Source: Acidimicrobiaceae bacterium
GTDB lineage: Bacteria > Actinomycetota > Acidimicrobiia > Acidimicrobiales > Poriferisodalaceae
Length of the DNA: 58,132 nucleotides
NCBI GenBank assembly: GCA_002708935.1
Contig: PAPO01000002.1
Coordinates: forward strand, 26,059-84,190
Direction of reading: 5' to 3'
Positions within the stretch are counted from its first letter, which is position 1. The number at the start of each line of letters is the position of its first letter. Made by a program: the position numbers and the translations under genes. Below are positions 42,466-53,403 of this stretch, in pieces. Under the pieces are notes generated by a model. That model ran no database searches, had not been told where the DNA came from, and worked only from the letters and a program-made list of their open reading frames with translations.

Positions 42466-43293
42466 CTAATCAGTCAAATCTTTGTATATATCGATCTCGG
42501 AGGAAGTGGCTTCAGAAATCGTTACAGAGCTGATTGACACCGGTTCGACAGGTAAATCCTGAGAATCAGTTTCGACTTTCTGTATCGCTAACGCCGCGTC
42601 AAGACCAGCAACTACATGACCCATTAAGGAGTAATTGGGATCCAAAGAAGCACCGAACGGCCCGGTAACGATGAAGAATTGCGAACCGTTCGTGTTAGGT
42701 GTTCCTTGGTTGGCCATAGCTAAGGACCCAACGAGGTATCCCTCCTCGGGGCCGTAAGCACCGGTGAATTTGTATCCAGGTCCGCCTCTGCCGTTCAACC
42801 CTTCAACGTCGCCGCCTTGAATCACAAACTGGTCAATGACCCGGTGAAAGATTGTTCCGTCGTAGGCATGGTGACGTGCCAAGAAGATGAAGTTGTTGAC
42901 GCTGCGAGAATCTAGAGTTGGGTCGAGGACAACAGTGAAGTCCCCAGAATTTGTCACGAATTCCGCGGAGTACAACTGACCGGCGTCGATACAAAGCTTG
43001 GGTGGCGTCTTGAACTGTGTTTGCTGATCTGATGATCCGTCAACTGCAGGGCATCCCTCAATTCCGAGAGCCTCAGCACCAATTGAAGCGTCAGTTGCTG
43101 TGTCTTGGGTTTGGGAGGGGTCATCATCGTTGCCGGTCAAGCTCCATAAAAATGCTATTAGTAGGACGGCTGCAGCGATGGCGGCCCAACGGATCACAAT
43201 TTTCGTTCGCTTGGAACTCTTTTGTGCTTGTTGGGCTGCGTCAGCCTGAGCTTGGCGGTGAGCCCGTTGACGTTCGCGCTTGTTGTTGCTCAT
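42466..43293 (-). CDS. Membrane-anchored cyclophilin-type peptidyl-prolyl isomerase
   Basis: A 275-residue protein. The N-terminal 30 residues are very basic (NNKRERQRAHRQAQ), followed by a single membrane helix (about 34-51, WAAIAAAVLLIAFLWSL), an acidic linker, and a cyclophilin domain from about residue 105. Catalytic stretches are FHRVIDQFVIQGGD with the active-site Arg, GSLAMANQGTPNTNGSQFFIV and YSLMGHVVAGLD. The topology suggests the isomerase domain lies outside the membrane, helping fold exported proteins. Starts divergent to lysC. Confidence 0.9.
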   Translation of the reverse strand: MSNNKRERQRAHRQAQADAAQQAQKSSKRTKIVIRWAAIAAAVLLIAFLWSLTGNDDDPSQTQDTATDASIGAEALGIEGCPAVDGSSDQQTQFKTPPKLCIDAGQLYSAEFVTNSGDFTVVLDPTLDSRSVNNFIFLARHHAYDGTIFHRVIDQFVIQGGDVEGLNGRGGPGYKFTGAYGPEEGYLVGSLAMANQGTPNTNGSQFFIVTGPFGASLDPNYSLMGHVVAGLDAALAIQKVETDSQDLPVEPVSISSVTISEATSSEIDIYKDLTD

Positions 43294-43424
43294 ACCAGTG
43301 AATCGACAATCCCTTATTGGTGAAGTTCACTAATGAAGGTAGCAACCCTGAACTCTGAAGCCCACGTGAACAACCCGTTAAATCACCAAGGGCTCAGAGG
43401 TGCTGACAGGTACCCTCAAATCTT

Positions 43425-44636
43425 GTGGCACTTGTCGTCCAAAAATTCGGTGGCACTTCAGTCGCAGATGCTGACCGCATGCGCGAGGTGGCTAACCACG
43501 TCAAACGCACTCGAAGTCGAGGCGATGACGTCGTTCTTGTCGTCAGTGCTATGGGAAAAGAAACCGATGGACTTCTTCGATTAGCGAGTGAGGTCAATAG
43601 TGATCCTCCTGGACGCGAAATGGACATGCTCATTACGGCCGGTGAACGTAAGTCCATAGCTCTTATGTGCATGGCACTTCATGCCGCCGGGGTTCCGGCT
43701 GACTCTTTTACAGGGAACCAGGCAGGATTTGAGACTGATGATAATTACGGCAATTCAAAGATTGTGTCAGTCGACCCCCACAGAGTCCGTGACTCGGTAG
43801 AGAAGGGTCGAGTAGCGGTTGTGGCAGGGGCACAAGGCATGTCCGCGGACAACAACGTCACGTTCTTAGGCCGAGGCGGCTCAGATACCACAGCGGTAGC
43901 TCTGGCGCATGGACTTGGGGCCGACGCATGTGAGTTGTATACCGACGTGTCGGGTGTGTTCACGACAGACCCAAGAGTCTGCCCTACCGCGAAACGCATG
44001 GAGTCAATTTCATTTGACGAACTGTTGGAGATGACAGCTGTGGGGTGTCCGAAACCGGCGATGCGTTCGGTAGAAGTTGCCCGAGCTTTCGGTGTGCCGT
44101 TACACGTTCGATCTGCATTTACCTGGGAACCTGGTACATGGGTGCTTGAGGAGGACCCTGATATGGAAAGAGCAATTATCAAAGGGGTAGTGCCCGATGT
44201 AAGCCAAGCCAAAGTCACCTTGAGTGGGGTTCAAGACGAGCCAGGGATAGCAGCGAAGGTGTTCCGTACCCTTGCCGACGCGTCAATAAATGTTGACATG
44301 ATCGTCCAAAACGTCAGTGACAGTGAGCGCACTGATATTTCTTTCACCGTTCCGCTCGAAGATTTAGAAGTTGCGACGACGACGTGTGAAGCCCTTGCCG
44401 ATCAATTGGGTTTTTCTGGGGTTATGGCCGATCCCAACCTGGGTCGCGTGTCGGTAGTTGGTGCGGGTATGGCGTCCAACCCCGGCGTTGCAGCCACAAT
44501 GTTTGAAACCCTGGCTCAAAACGAAGTGAATATTGAGATGATCGCCACTTCTCCGATTCGTATCAGCTGCGTAATAGCTGAAGGAGATGTCGATAAAGCA
44601 ACGGTTGCACTCCACACCGCCTACGGACTGGATTGA
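43425..44636 (+). CDS. lysC: Aspartate kinase
   Basis: A 403-residue aspartokinase, first step of Lys, Met and Thr synthesis. Kinase domain: VVQKFGGTSVADADRM, FLGRGGSDTTAVALAHGL and LYTDVSGVFTTDPR. Two C-terminal ACT domains (about 250-400; VTLSGVQDEPGIAAKVF and VSVVGAGMASNPGVAATMFETL) are the Lys/Thr feedback site. GTG start at 43425. Actinobacterial lysC often also makes the small beta subunit from an internal start; a candidate could not be assigned. Upstream AGAGGTGC looks like the lysine riboswitch box, but too little leader is present. Followed by asd. Confidence 0.93.
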   Translation: MALVVQKFGGTSVADADRMREVANHVKRTRSRGDDVVLVVSAMGKETDGLLRLASEVNSDPPGREMDMLITAGERKSIALMCMALHAAGVPADSFTGNQAGFETDDNYGNSKIVSVDPHRVRDSVEKGRVAVVAGAQGMSADNNVTFLGRGGSDTTAVALAHGLGADACELYTDVSGVFTTDPRVCPTAKRMESISFDELLEMTAVGCPKPAMRSVEVARAFGVPLHVRSAFTWEPGTWVLEEDPDMERAIIKGVVPDVSQAKVTLSGVQDEPGIAAKVFRTLADASINVDMIVQNVSDSERTDISFTVPLEDLEVATTTCEALADQLGFSGVMADPNLGRVSVVGAGMASNPGVAATMFETLAQNEVNIEMIATSPIRISCVIAEGDVDKATVALHTAYGLD

Positions 44637-44659
44637 AACACATCCAATAATCGCGCTGA

Positions 44660-46017
<1,358 letters not shown>

Positions 46018-46150
46018 GACATGACGTTAGATCCCAAAATCGTGACGAAGTGACATCCCGCTGCGAGGCGTGAAACAGTGGGTGCGTGCCAATCAATATT
46101 TGCCCCGTAGTCTTGTACGTCTTGGATCATTTCGATGGGTGCGACCACAA

Positions 46151-46801
46151 ATGAAAAAAACTCTGACTGTCATTCTTATAGCGCTCCTCAGCGTGGCGTG
46201 TGTCGTCACGATTGTGATCGGAATATCCGGTACCACCAAGAAAAACGCGACCCCGGAGATCGCTGAACCTCTATCTCGTCGAATTATTCTGCCCGCTGAA
46301 GTTGGCGGAGCGGCATCTGAGGCGGTGTACAACGTTGTCATCGACGGCCCATCGCAACGGCTGAGCAACGTGGCTGTGGGCACTGTGACCTGGCTCCCGA
46401 AGCCAGGCGATTTCGTTGAATTCGGAAGTGCCCTCTACGTGGTTGATGGCAAACCCGTCATATTGATGAAGGGCGCCTTGCCTATGCATCGAGACATCGC
46501 GTACAAGGGTTCTGATGGTCCTGATGTGGCTCAATTAGAACGCAATTTGGTTGATCTTGGGTATGTGCTTGATGAGGCCGTGACCGGTAAGCCCACCGAT
46601 CTCACTGTCGATCACCACGTCACACCCCTTACCGTGTCCTCGATTGAAGCCTGGCAAGAATCACTTGGTGTGACATCCACCGGGACAGTTAGTCATAGTG
46701 ATGTGGTATTTCGACCAGCGGTCGTGCGCGTCTCAGAACTGCACGTCAGCGTCGGTGACCTCATAGAAGGCGGGAGTGTTCTCTCGGTCCTAACCAACTG
46801 A
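46151..46801 (+). CDS. Membrane-anchored peptidoglycan-binding-domain protein (HlyD/MacA-like fragment)
   Basis: About 216 residues from the ATG at 46151 (a GTG at 46070 would lengthen it by 27). It has one membrane helix (KKTLTVILIALLSVACVVTIVIG), then a beta-rich segment with a lipoyl-like hairpin (VGTVTWLPKPGDFVEFGSALYVVDGKPV) and a peptidoglycan-binding-1 helix bundle (GPDVAQLERNLVDLGY...WQESLGVTSTGTVS). The end returns to a periplasmic adaptor-like strand (VRVSELHVSVGDLIEGGSVLSVLTN). This resembles actinobacterial adaptor proteins of MacB-type ABC efflux, but no ATPase or permease follows, so it is an orphan. Confidence 0.6.
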   Translation: MKKTLTVILIALLSVACVVTIVIGISGTTKKNATPEIAEPLSRRIILPAEVGGAASEAVYNVVIDGPSQRLSNVAVGTVTWLPKPGDFVEFGSALYVVDGKPVILMKGALPMHRDIAYKGSDGPDVAQLERNLVDLGYVLDEAVTGKPTDLTVDHHVTPLTVSSIEAWQESLGVTSTGTVSHSDVVFRPAVVRVSELHVSVGDLIEGGSVLSVLTN

Positions 46802-46847
46802 CCTAAGTTAAGAACAACTAATTGAGAGAAAGAGCCATTTACGAGTC

Positions 46848-47750
46848 ATGGAAACAGGAGCACTCGAAACACGATTGAGTTCTGAACTGCGAGAATTCGA
46901 ACTCGAAGCTTTCCTACTGCAGTTAGAAGTCGATGGCCTATGTGTTGTCCCACCTGAGAAAACCGGTGTTGACTTCGAAACGATCAGAGCTATACGAGAA
47001 CAGCTGCTGTGCGAAGCCGAGGAACTTGTCGGGTGCCGTTTTGATCTAGAGACTGGCCCTGAGGCCGAATTAACAATGAATGCGGATGACAACGTCATCG
47101 CGCGTTCCACCGGAGACGATGGCGAACCAACCCAATTCTTGGTGCAACAGCTTTGTGCGCGTCATCGCCTGTTTCGGGATTTAGCAATTAACCCAGTGGC
47201 GCTAGCGTTGATTCGTCACCTCATCGGCCGAAATGCCACCCGTTTCTCTAGCCACAATGCTTTCGTTAAATGGCAGGGAGAGTTCGGATACGGAAGCAAT
47301 CTTGGCCTGCACTGTGATCAGTTGGCTGTCCCGCGTCCGTGGGGGCGGAATGCTTTGACTGCCAACACGAACTGGTGTCTCACTGATTACACCTTGGATG
47401 GGGGAGCGCTCGCGTACGTTCCTGGCTCGCACCGCAGAATGGAGCCACCCCGTTTTCCCGAAGCGGTTGAACTAGCTGTCCCGGTGGAAGCCCCAGCTGG
47501 TTCGCTAATCGTGTTCCATGGCGCCACATGGCATGGGGCTTTCCCCCGTCACACCGGTGGGATGCGACTGTCTATAGCGAACTATTTCCGTCACTACATG
47601 ATCTTGCCGCAGGACGATATAAAGAATCTCTTCCCCAGAGATTTAGCTGATGACTGTTCAAATCCTGAACTCTTCAGTTTCTTGGCAGGATTTGCAGATG
47701 AATTTCCCTATTCACAACAGACCGAAAGAGTTCCCCGGCTGACGTCGTGA
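46848..47750 (+). CDS. PhyH family Fe(II)/2-oxoglutarate dioxygenase
   Basis: A 300-residue phytanoyl-CoA-dioxygenase-like enzyme. The iron site HxD is in LGLHCDQLAVPRP, the distal His in VFHGATWHGAFPRH, and the 2-oxoglutarate-binding Arg in TGGMRLSIANYFRHYM. Family members hydroxylate a wide range of lipids, secondary metabolites or osmolytes. It follows the adaptor-like gene by 46 bases, with ATG at 46848, and is convergent with a reductase. The substrate is not indicated by the neighbours. Confidence 0.85.
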   Translation: METGALETRLSSELREFELEAFLLQLEVDGLCVVPPEKTGVDFETIRAIREQLLCEAEELVGCRFDLETGPEAELTMNADDNVIARSTGDDGEPTQFLVQQLCARHRLFRDLAINPVALALIRHLIGRNATRFSSHNAFVKWQGEFGYGSNLGLHCDQLAVPRPWGRNALTANTNWCLTDYTLDGGALAYVPGSHRRMEPPRFPEAVELAVPVEAPAGSLIVFHGATWHGAFPRHTGGMRLSIANYFRHYMILPQDDIKNLFPRDLADDCSNPELFSFLAGFADEFPYSQQTERVPRLTS

Positions 47751-47760
47751 GATACCTGAC

Positions 47761-48774
47761 CTAGACCGCAGCGTCGGCGTTAATCACAATTTTGCCAAAG
47801 AACTTTCGTTCTTCTAGGGCCTGGTGAGCGGCAACACCGTCCTTTAGGGGGACTTGAGAGTCAATCACGGGGGAGAAGTCGCCTCTTCTGGTTAAGTCCA
47901 GTAGCTGATCCAGATCACTGCGTTGCCAACCATTTGACCCGCGGATGTCCATCTCCGCCGTCCAAATAAAACGCAAATCGGTCGGTGGGTCGAATCCAGC
48001 GGTAGCCCCGCACGTCAGTACCTGGCCACCTAGCTTCACACATTTAAGAGAACGCGCCCACGTATCACCACCTGTGAAGTTGACGACCACGTCATATCCA
48101 CCGCCGCTGAAAAGGCTGCCTGTCTTTTCTCTGCAGTACTTCACAAAATCGGTAGTGCTGTAGTTGATCGTTTCGTCGGCACCCAAAGACAACAGTTGGG
48201 CACACTTTTCGTCGGTGCCAGCAGCAGCAATTACAGAAGCACCCCGCATCTTGGCTAATAGCAACGCGCTCGTCCCAACACCGCCACTCGCGCCCAAAAT
48301 CAGAACAGAATCTCCGGGGTTGACGTCACCTCGAGTCAACATCATCCGATGCGCTGTGCCATAGGCGACTGGTAGGCATGAAGCATCATCAAAGGAGACA
48401 TCTGCCGGAAGTGAAATGAGTTGTTCAGCAGATACGACTACATATTCCGCGTAAGCGCCCCACAACGTGTCCCCGATCATCCACAGCTTTCCGTTTTCGT
48501 AACGAACCGGATCGACAAGAACTCGGTCTCCTATCGACCAATCGTCGACGTTGTCTGCGACTTCGGACACTACGCCGGCACAATCACAGCCAGGAATACC
48601 CGGTAAGGGAACCTTTATTCCCGGCATTCCCTGCCGGGTAAAAACATCGTGATAGTTCAATGAACAGGCTCGGACGGCGACGCGGACCTGACCCGGTTGG
48701 AGACCTGGTTCTTCGATATCTCGGTATTTCAGAACATCGATTGACCCATGTTCATCAAAGACAATTGCTTTCAT
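47761..48774 (-). CDS. MDR-type quinone oxidoreductase / alcohol dehydrogenase
   Basis: A 337-residue medium-chain dehydrogenase/reductase with a GroES-like N-domain (YHDVFTRQGMPGIKVPLPGIPGCDCAGVV) and a Rossmann domain (ILGASGGVGTSALLLAKMRGASV). Family features PVAYGTAHRMML and GGDTWARSLKCVKLGGQVLTCG are present; the typical structural zinc Cys cluster is absent, favouring the NADPH:quinone or enoyl reductase side. It overlaps the upstream acyl-CoA synthetase by four bases (ATGA), so it probably acts on the same acyl or carbonyl substrate. Confidence 0.85.
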   Translation of the reverse strand: MKAIVFDEHGSIDVLKYRDIEEPGLQPGQVRVAVRACSLNYHDVFTRQGMPGIKVPLPGIPGCDCAGVVSEVADNVDDWSIGDRVLVDPVRYENGKLWMIGDTLWGAYAEYVVVSAEQLISLPADVSFDDASCLPVAYGTAHRMMLTRGDVNPGDSVLILGASGGVGTSALLLAKMRGASVIAAAGTDEKCAQLLSLGADETINYSTTDFVKYCREKTGSLFSGGGYDVVVNFTGGDTWARSLKCVKLGGQVLTCGATAGFDPPTDLRFIWTAEMDIRGSNGWQRSDLDQLLDLTRRGDFSPVIDSQVPLKDGVAAHQALEERKFFGKIVINADAAV

Positions 48775-50264
48775 TGGGCGTCCCTATCTGGAGTTAAGAG
48801 CTCTCGAGCATGTTTAGTGAGAGCAGCTCGATCGATTTTTGCGGTCGAAGCCAGTGGTATCTCATCAACGAACCAGACGTGTCGAGGATGCGCGTAGGCC
48901 GGCCCGTTTTTCAGAGCGTACTGCTTGACCTCGTCAACAGTTATGCGAACGTCAGCTTCGCAGCGAATGAAGGCCGTAGGTAACTGACCCTTGAGGTCGT
49001 CTTCAACGGGGACGACAACCGCCTGATGCACCGAGGGGTGCCGTTCGAGCATTTGTTCCACCGAATCGGGATAAATGTTTTCGCCGGCGCAGACGAACAT
49101 GTCGTCCACCCGCCCAACAAAGAAGTACCAGCCGTCATCATCTCGACGCATCAAGTCACCGGTGTGATACCACCCGTCAGTTAACCGGTCGGCGTTGGCT
49201 TGTGGCAGGCCGTGATAGCCGAGCATGACGCCCTTGGATTTAACCCATAACTCACCGTAACCGGACTCTGCTCCGCTATCAGGGTCGATCAACTTCAGTT
49301 GGACTTCAGGGTGTTCACAACCTAGAGAAATTTTGGGTCTTGGGAGTCCTTGAGGGTGAGGCCCAAACTCTAGAACCGCTTCTGTTGTTCCATAGCCGTT
49401 GGTAACCAACGCATGAGGGAAAAGCGCCTGAACATCGTCAAACAACGCCTCAGTTAGGGGTGCTGAACCGATCAGGACTCGCTGCACGGATGAAAGATCA
49501 TGCTGTTCATCTGTCTTCTGCAATTCGGCCGTTACTAGGGCATACATAGTTGGCACACCGGAACACATAGTTACCTTGTGTTCAGTGATGGCTTGGAGAT
49601 ATTCGGCAGGAGAAAACTGAGGGAGTAGAACCACTCTCCCTCCGCTGGCGAAAGCGAGTTTCGATGCCATTGAGGCGTTCTTGTGGTACAGAGGTGCCGA
49701 AACCAGCATCACTTCGCCAGGCAGAGCGCCCCCGTATTCGAGAACCGTAAATGTGATGTTCTCGTGTGACAACAAAACGCCCTTCGGATTTCCCGTTGAA
49801 CCTGATGTATAGATCTGAATAGCGACATCCTCAGGTTGAACATCGACAACAGTCGTTGCAGGTGTTCCAGCCATCATTTGATCCCATTGGCTTGAGCCGA
49901 TGGCAACTTTCGGTATACCCGCTTCTAACTCCGCGTGTTGATCATCGGTAACGAGCAACTTCAAGTCTGCGTCGTCAATGATGTACAACAAAGTGGATTC
50001 TGGAAGTCTGGTGTTGAGTGGGACAAACACCATCCCAGCTGCTGGGGCACCAAACATCACCGTGTAGTACTCGCCAAGGTTGCCTGCCAACAACCCGATG
50101 CGAGAACCTGGGGGCAAACCAAGATCGATAAGGGCCTGAGCAAATACATGAACTTGTTCGGTTATTTCTGCGACGGACACCTCTCGAGCAGGTGTCTGGG
50201 AGCGATCGATTAGAGCAACGTCATCGGGTTTGGGGTTTTGATCGAGAAGCTCCGCGATATTCAC
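48771..50264 (-). CDS. Acyl-CoA synthetase (AMP-forming)
   Basis: A 497-residue adenylate-forming CoA ligase. Motifs in order: IQIYTSGSTGNPKGVLLSHENI, TNGYGTTEAVLEFGPH, GWYHTGDLMRRDDDGWYFFVGRVDDMFVCAGENIYPDSVE and the C-terminal PLASTAKIDRAALT with the catalytic Lys. Position 2 of a minus-strand unit of SDR, ligase and quinone-type reductase with eight-base and four-base junctions. This set could activate and reduce an aromatic or branched acid; the exact substrate cannot be read from the sequence. Confidence 0.9.
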   Translation of the reverse strand: MNIAELLDQNPKPDDVALIDRSQTPAREVSVAEITEQVHVFAQALIDLGLPPGSRIGLLAGNLGEYYTVMFGAPAAGMVFVPLNTRLPESTLLYIIDDADLKLLVTDDQHAELEAGIPKVAIGSSQWDQMMAGTPATTVVDVQPEDVAIQIYTSGSTGNPKGVLLSHENITFTVLEYGGALPGEVMLVSAPLYHKNASMASKLAFASGGRVVLLPQFSPAEYLQAITEHKVTMCSGVPTMYALVTAELQKTDEQHDLSSVQRVLIGSAPLTEALFDDVQALFPHALVTNGYGTTEAVLEFGPHPQGLPRPKISLGCEHPEVQLKLIDPDSGAESGYGELWVKSKGVMLGYHGLPQANADRLTDGWYHTGDLMRRDDDGWYFFVGRVDDMFVCAGENIYPDSVEQMLERHPSVHQAVVVPVEDDLKGQLPTAFIRCEADVRITVDEVKQYALKNGPAYAHPRHVWFVDEIPLASTAKIDRAALTKHARELLTPDRDAQ

Positions 50265-50272
50265 CGAATTGA

Positions 50273-50986
50273 TTATCCCAAAACTTCAGGCTCGCATGTC
50301 ATCAAAATCTCGGCGACTGTTGCGGTGTTGGGAAGTTTGACAATCGTTGCAACAGTTTCGGCTAGGTCGTCAGGTTGGATCATTATTGAAGGGTCAACAC
50401 CGAATGCAGAGGTCATATCGGTTTCGACGTAACCGGGACAGATCGCAGTGACTCTTATGCCGTCATCGAATGTTGCGTGTCGCACAGCATGATGCAAAGC
50501 GAGGAAAGCGTGCTTGGTCATTGCGTATCCGGGGGCAAATGTTCCTTTAACTCTCTTACCCGATAGAGACACGACGTTGATGATTCGTCCTTCACCTGAG
50601 GAGGCCAGCAAGGGGCGAGCTTCTTGGATAAGACGGAGTGGACCTTTGACGTTCACCGCCCACATTTCATCCAAGATTTCTTCGGACAAGTCAGCTAACC
50701 CTTCCATGTGACCAATCCCGGCGTTGTTTGTGAGTCCGTCTACGCGCCCCCGTAAATCGGCTGTCGCTTGGACCCAAATGTCTCCACTGGCTGGGTCAAG
50801 GGCGTCGTAGCTGTGACATGAAACATTGTGGTCAGCCCACCCCTGGATTGATGCTTCGAGTTGGTCCACGTTTCTTGCGCCGAGACTCACCACCCAACCA
50901 TCTGAATGGAACTGGCGGGCCAACGCCGCACCGATACCTCGGTTCGCGCCACTAACCATCATCACTCGACCTTGTGGATCAATCAC
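50273..50986 (-). CDS. Short-chain dehydrogenase/reductase
   Basis: A classical SDR of about 237 residues. NAD(P) motif SGANRGIGAALARQF, NNAG in GLTNNAGIGHMEGL, catalytic Ser in NVVSLSGKRV and Tyr-Lys in YAMTKHAFLAL. I use the GTG at 50986 because AGGGGA lies seven bases ahead and the core SDR begins within ten residues; an upstream ATG (to 51109) would add 41 residues of no SDR character. First gene of the SDR-ligase-reductase unit, downstream of the minus-strand tRNA-Pro. Confidence 0.85.
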   Translation of the reverse strand: MIDPQGRVMMVSGANRGIGAALARQFHSDGWVVSLGARNVDQLEASIQGWADHNVSCHSYDALDPASGDIWVQATADLRGRVDGLTNNAGIGHMEGLADLSEEILDEMWAVNVKGPLRLIQEARPLLASSGEGRIINVVSLSGKRVKGTFAPGYAMTKHAFLALHHAVRHATFDDGIRVTAICPGYVETDMTSAFGVDPSIMIQPDDLAETVATIVKLPNTATVAEILMTCEPEVLG

Positions 50987-51174
50987 TTCAAAATCCCCTA
51001 CGTTCTTCCTGGTGTAACCGTAATCATGCCGTAACCAAAGTTTCGCATGATTGGCGGCTCGGGAATCAAACGAATTGACGCCAGAAAAGATGATGTTGTT
51101 AACGGACATCTTCGAGGATGTGTCCCCGACGGTCGCTCAAGGAAGCACAATCTGACGAGATGGGGGTCAATTAA

Positions 51175-51251
<77 letters not shown>

Positions 51252-51318
51252 TCAGACCGTTCTGGAACCCACGACGCTACAGCAAATAGAACTTAATTCC
51301 CCGATTTGGCAGATCCGT

Positions 51319-51804
51319 CTAACCGACTTCGGCGGGCCTGTCGTTTTGATTTTCGTCGCCTTCTGCGACTAGATCTTCTTCGATAACTGAATCAGAGTTG
51401 CTTGCAGGTTGATCAATAATCTCGTCCCGCATGTCCTCACCGGCTAGAAGGTTGACTGAGGCGACCTTCAAGCGAAAAGAATCCAAGGGTTTCACTAGCC
51501 AACCTTGAGCTCCGGCTTGGCGGGCCAGATATACGTCTGCTGAGCGGTCCAAAAGCATGAGTATTGGGACGTCGGTAATTCTCCCAGCACCAATTTCGAG
51601 TTGAAGATCCATACATGTCGCCATGCCGCCCATGTTGCCGATCTGTAGGTCAAGAATGACCAACTCGGGATTTTGAGTAGACACTGCATTCCGAACATCA
51701 GCACCTGCACGGACCACCGTTACTTCGGTGCCCGGATCACTGAGAGCAGAACGCACCTCTTCGATCAGCCAATCCGCATCGCTTGCCAAAAGGACAGTAG
51801 TCAC
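51319..51804 (-). CDS. Orphan response-regulator receiver protein
   Basis: A 161-residue single-domain receiver. Acidic pocket DADW near residues 9-12, phospho-acceptor Asp in VILDLQIGN and the switch Lys in GWLVKPLDS are seen; the receiver ends near residue 120 and a 40-residue acidic tail without a DNA-binding domain follows. It starts at GTG 51804. No histidine kinase is nearby. Such free receivers act by protein contact; the tail rich in Glu, Asp and Asn may be disordered. Confidence 0.85.
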   Translation of the reverse strand: MTTVLLASDADWLIEEVRSALSDPGTEVTVVRAGADVRNAVSTQNPELVILDLQIGNMGGMATCMDLQLEIGAGRITDVPILMLLDRSADVYLARQAGAQGWLVKPLDSFRLKVASVNLLAGEDMRDEIIDQPASNSDSVIEEDLVAEGDENQNDRPAEVG

Positions 51805-51907
51805 TGCTTAGGAGGCTAGTCGCGGTGAACGCGACATAGAGGCGCCAATCGCAGCAGGTTTTAAGAGAATGGGAGAGTGGACGGGTCTCTGTAGTCTTGG
51901 CTGCACA

Positions 51908-53293
51908 ATGAGCGAATGGTTACGTGGTGAAGCTTTGACCAAACTGAATCGAGTGCTTCGTTTGAGTGCGGTCTCCGCAGCCGTTTGCGCCATCTCGCTT
52001 GCCTTGTACTGGTCTCCAGCGGCCGCTCACACGGGCCACGAACATTCCCGCGAAATCCAGATAATTGAAGTGAGCGGCCTCTTGGATCCCATAGAGATTG
52101 ATTACATCAATGTGCAACTGGACAATGCTCAAAGGAATTGGGCGCTGGCCATCGTTATCCAGATCAACAGCCCGGGTGGGGCAGCGGACCGGCAACAGAT
52201 CCAGGATCTTTTGCAAAACGTTGAAGGTTCACTGGTGCCTGTCGGAGCTTGGATAGGACAGAGCGGAGCTACCGCTAAGGGTGCAGCCGCTCATTTGGTA
52301 GCCGCGGCCGACTATTCCGGTATTGCCCCAGGAAGTCGAATGGGCGACGTAGGAGATTTCGATGCCTCAGAAGAGTCCGTTTCGGCACTAGAAACAACCG
52401 AGTCGCGGCGCGGCGAAGAAGCGGTCACAGCCGGCCTGGTCGATGTGATGGCACCCACGTTGGGCGAATTTTTGCTGGCTATGGAAGACGTTGGTCTGAT
52501 CGAAAAAATCTCCACAGAACTTGAACGAGCTGATGGGCTCGTTCAAAGATCGGTTGCCGACGATGTGAGAGTCACTTTTAATAAGTTGTCACTCGTTGAT
52601 CAGTTGTTTCATACCGTCGCTAGTCCGGCTGTTGCGTATCTTTTGTTGCTTGTTGGTATGTCAATGTTGCTGCTCGATTTCTTCACTGGCGGCATCGGTG
52701 TGGCTGGTGGAGTGGGCTGCGGGTCGCTTTTATTGGCCTGTTATGGGCTAGGGGTTCTTGATGTCCGTGTGTGGGCGCTGGTGCTTCTGATAGTCGCGAT
52801 GTTCGGATTCGCGGTTGATCTTCAGACGGGAGTGCCGAGGTTTTGGACAGTCGTCGGCGTCGCATCGTTGATAGTTGGCTCCCTTCGTCTATTTGTTTCC
52901 CATTCAGTGAGTTGGTTGACGTTGTTGGGAGGTATAGGGCTCACACTCGCATTTGTGTTCTCAGGGATGCCCGCATTGGTTCGTACACGGTATGGCACGA
53001 GCACTCTGGGCAGGGATTGGATGATTGGCCAAATGGCATCTGCGTCAACAGACCTTGCTCCTGAAGGCATCGTCATATACGAACAAGCGCAGTGGCGGGC
53101 CCGGGTTAATCGACTTACACCTATCAAAGAAGGCGAACCGGCTCGGATAGTAGGAATTGAGGGTCTGGTGCTCGAGGTTGAACCTGAGGAGGGTGGTGCT
53201 GTTGATTACCGTGAGATGCGGCAACGACAGCCTTCAGAAGTAGAGACCGCCGAACAAGGAACTAGTCAGCCATTGGGTGGAAACGATCAATAA
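51908..53293 (+). CDS. NfeD-like membrane protein with degenerate ClpP-type domain
   Basis: About 461 residues: signal segment (18-40), a ClpP/crotonase-like protease-type domain (about 50-205), four to five membrane helices (about 225-350) and a C-terminal OB-fold (RARVNRLTPIKEGEPARIVGIEGLVLEVEP). This is the long NfeD1b type, which partners flotillin/stomatin proteins at membranes. In catalytic members the nucleophile is in SGARAASAG; here the corresponding stretch is SGATAKG (119-125), so the Ser is Gly125, and I infer a non-catalytic domain. Start ATG 51908 rather than 51869. No stomatin gene is adjacent. Confidence 0.85.
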   Translation: MSEWLRGEALTKLNRVLRLSAVSAAVCAISLALYWSPAAAHTGHEHSREIQIIEVSGLLDPIEIDYINVQLDNAQRNWALAIVIQINSPGGAADRQQIQDLLQNVEGSLVPVGAWIGQSGATAKGAAAHLVAAADYSGIAPGSRMGDVGDFDASEESVSALETTESRRGEEAVTAGLVDVMAPTLGEFLLAMEDVGLIEKISTELERADGLVQRSVADDVRVTFNKLSLVDQLFHTVASPAVAYLLLLVGMSMLLLDFFTGGIGVAGGVGCGSLLLACYGLGVLDVRVWALVLLIVAMFGFAVDLQTGVPRFWTVVGVASLIVGSLRLFVSHSVSWLTLLGGIGLTLAFVFSGMPALVRTRYGTSTLGRDWMIGQMASASTDLAPEGIVIYEQAQWRARVNRLTPIKEGEPARIVGIEGLVLEVEPEEGGAVDYREMRQRQPSEVETAEQGTSQPLGGNDQ

Positions 53294-53403
53294 GTCCTGC
53301 AAGCAGGGGTTTTCAAAAATTGAATCGTTTTTCGATTTTTTCTTGCAGTTTGCTTATTCGCGCGCCTAGATTGCCTCCGGAGGGACGTTGGGGGAAGTGA
53401 ATT

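Noticed and set aside
43380-43424. AGAGGTGC box directly upstream of lysC, like the first conserved box of the lysine riboswitch
   Set aside because: A lysine riboswitch needs about 170-200 bases of structured leader. Only about 23 bases separate this box from the GTG start, and none of the other conserved boxes is present.
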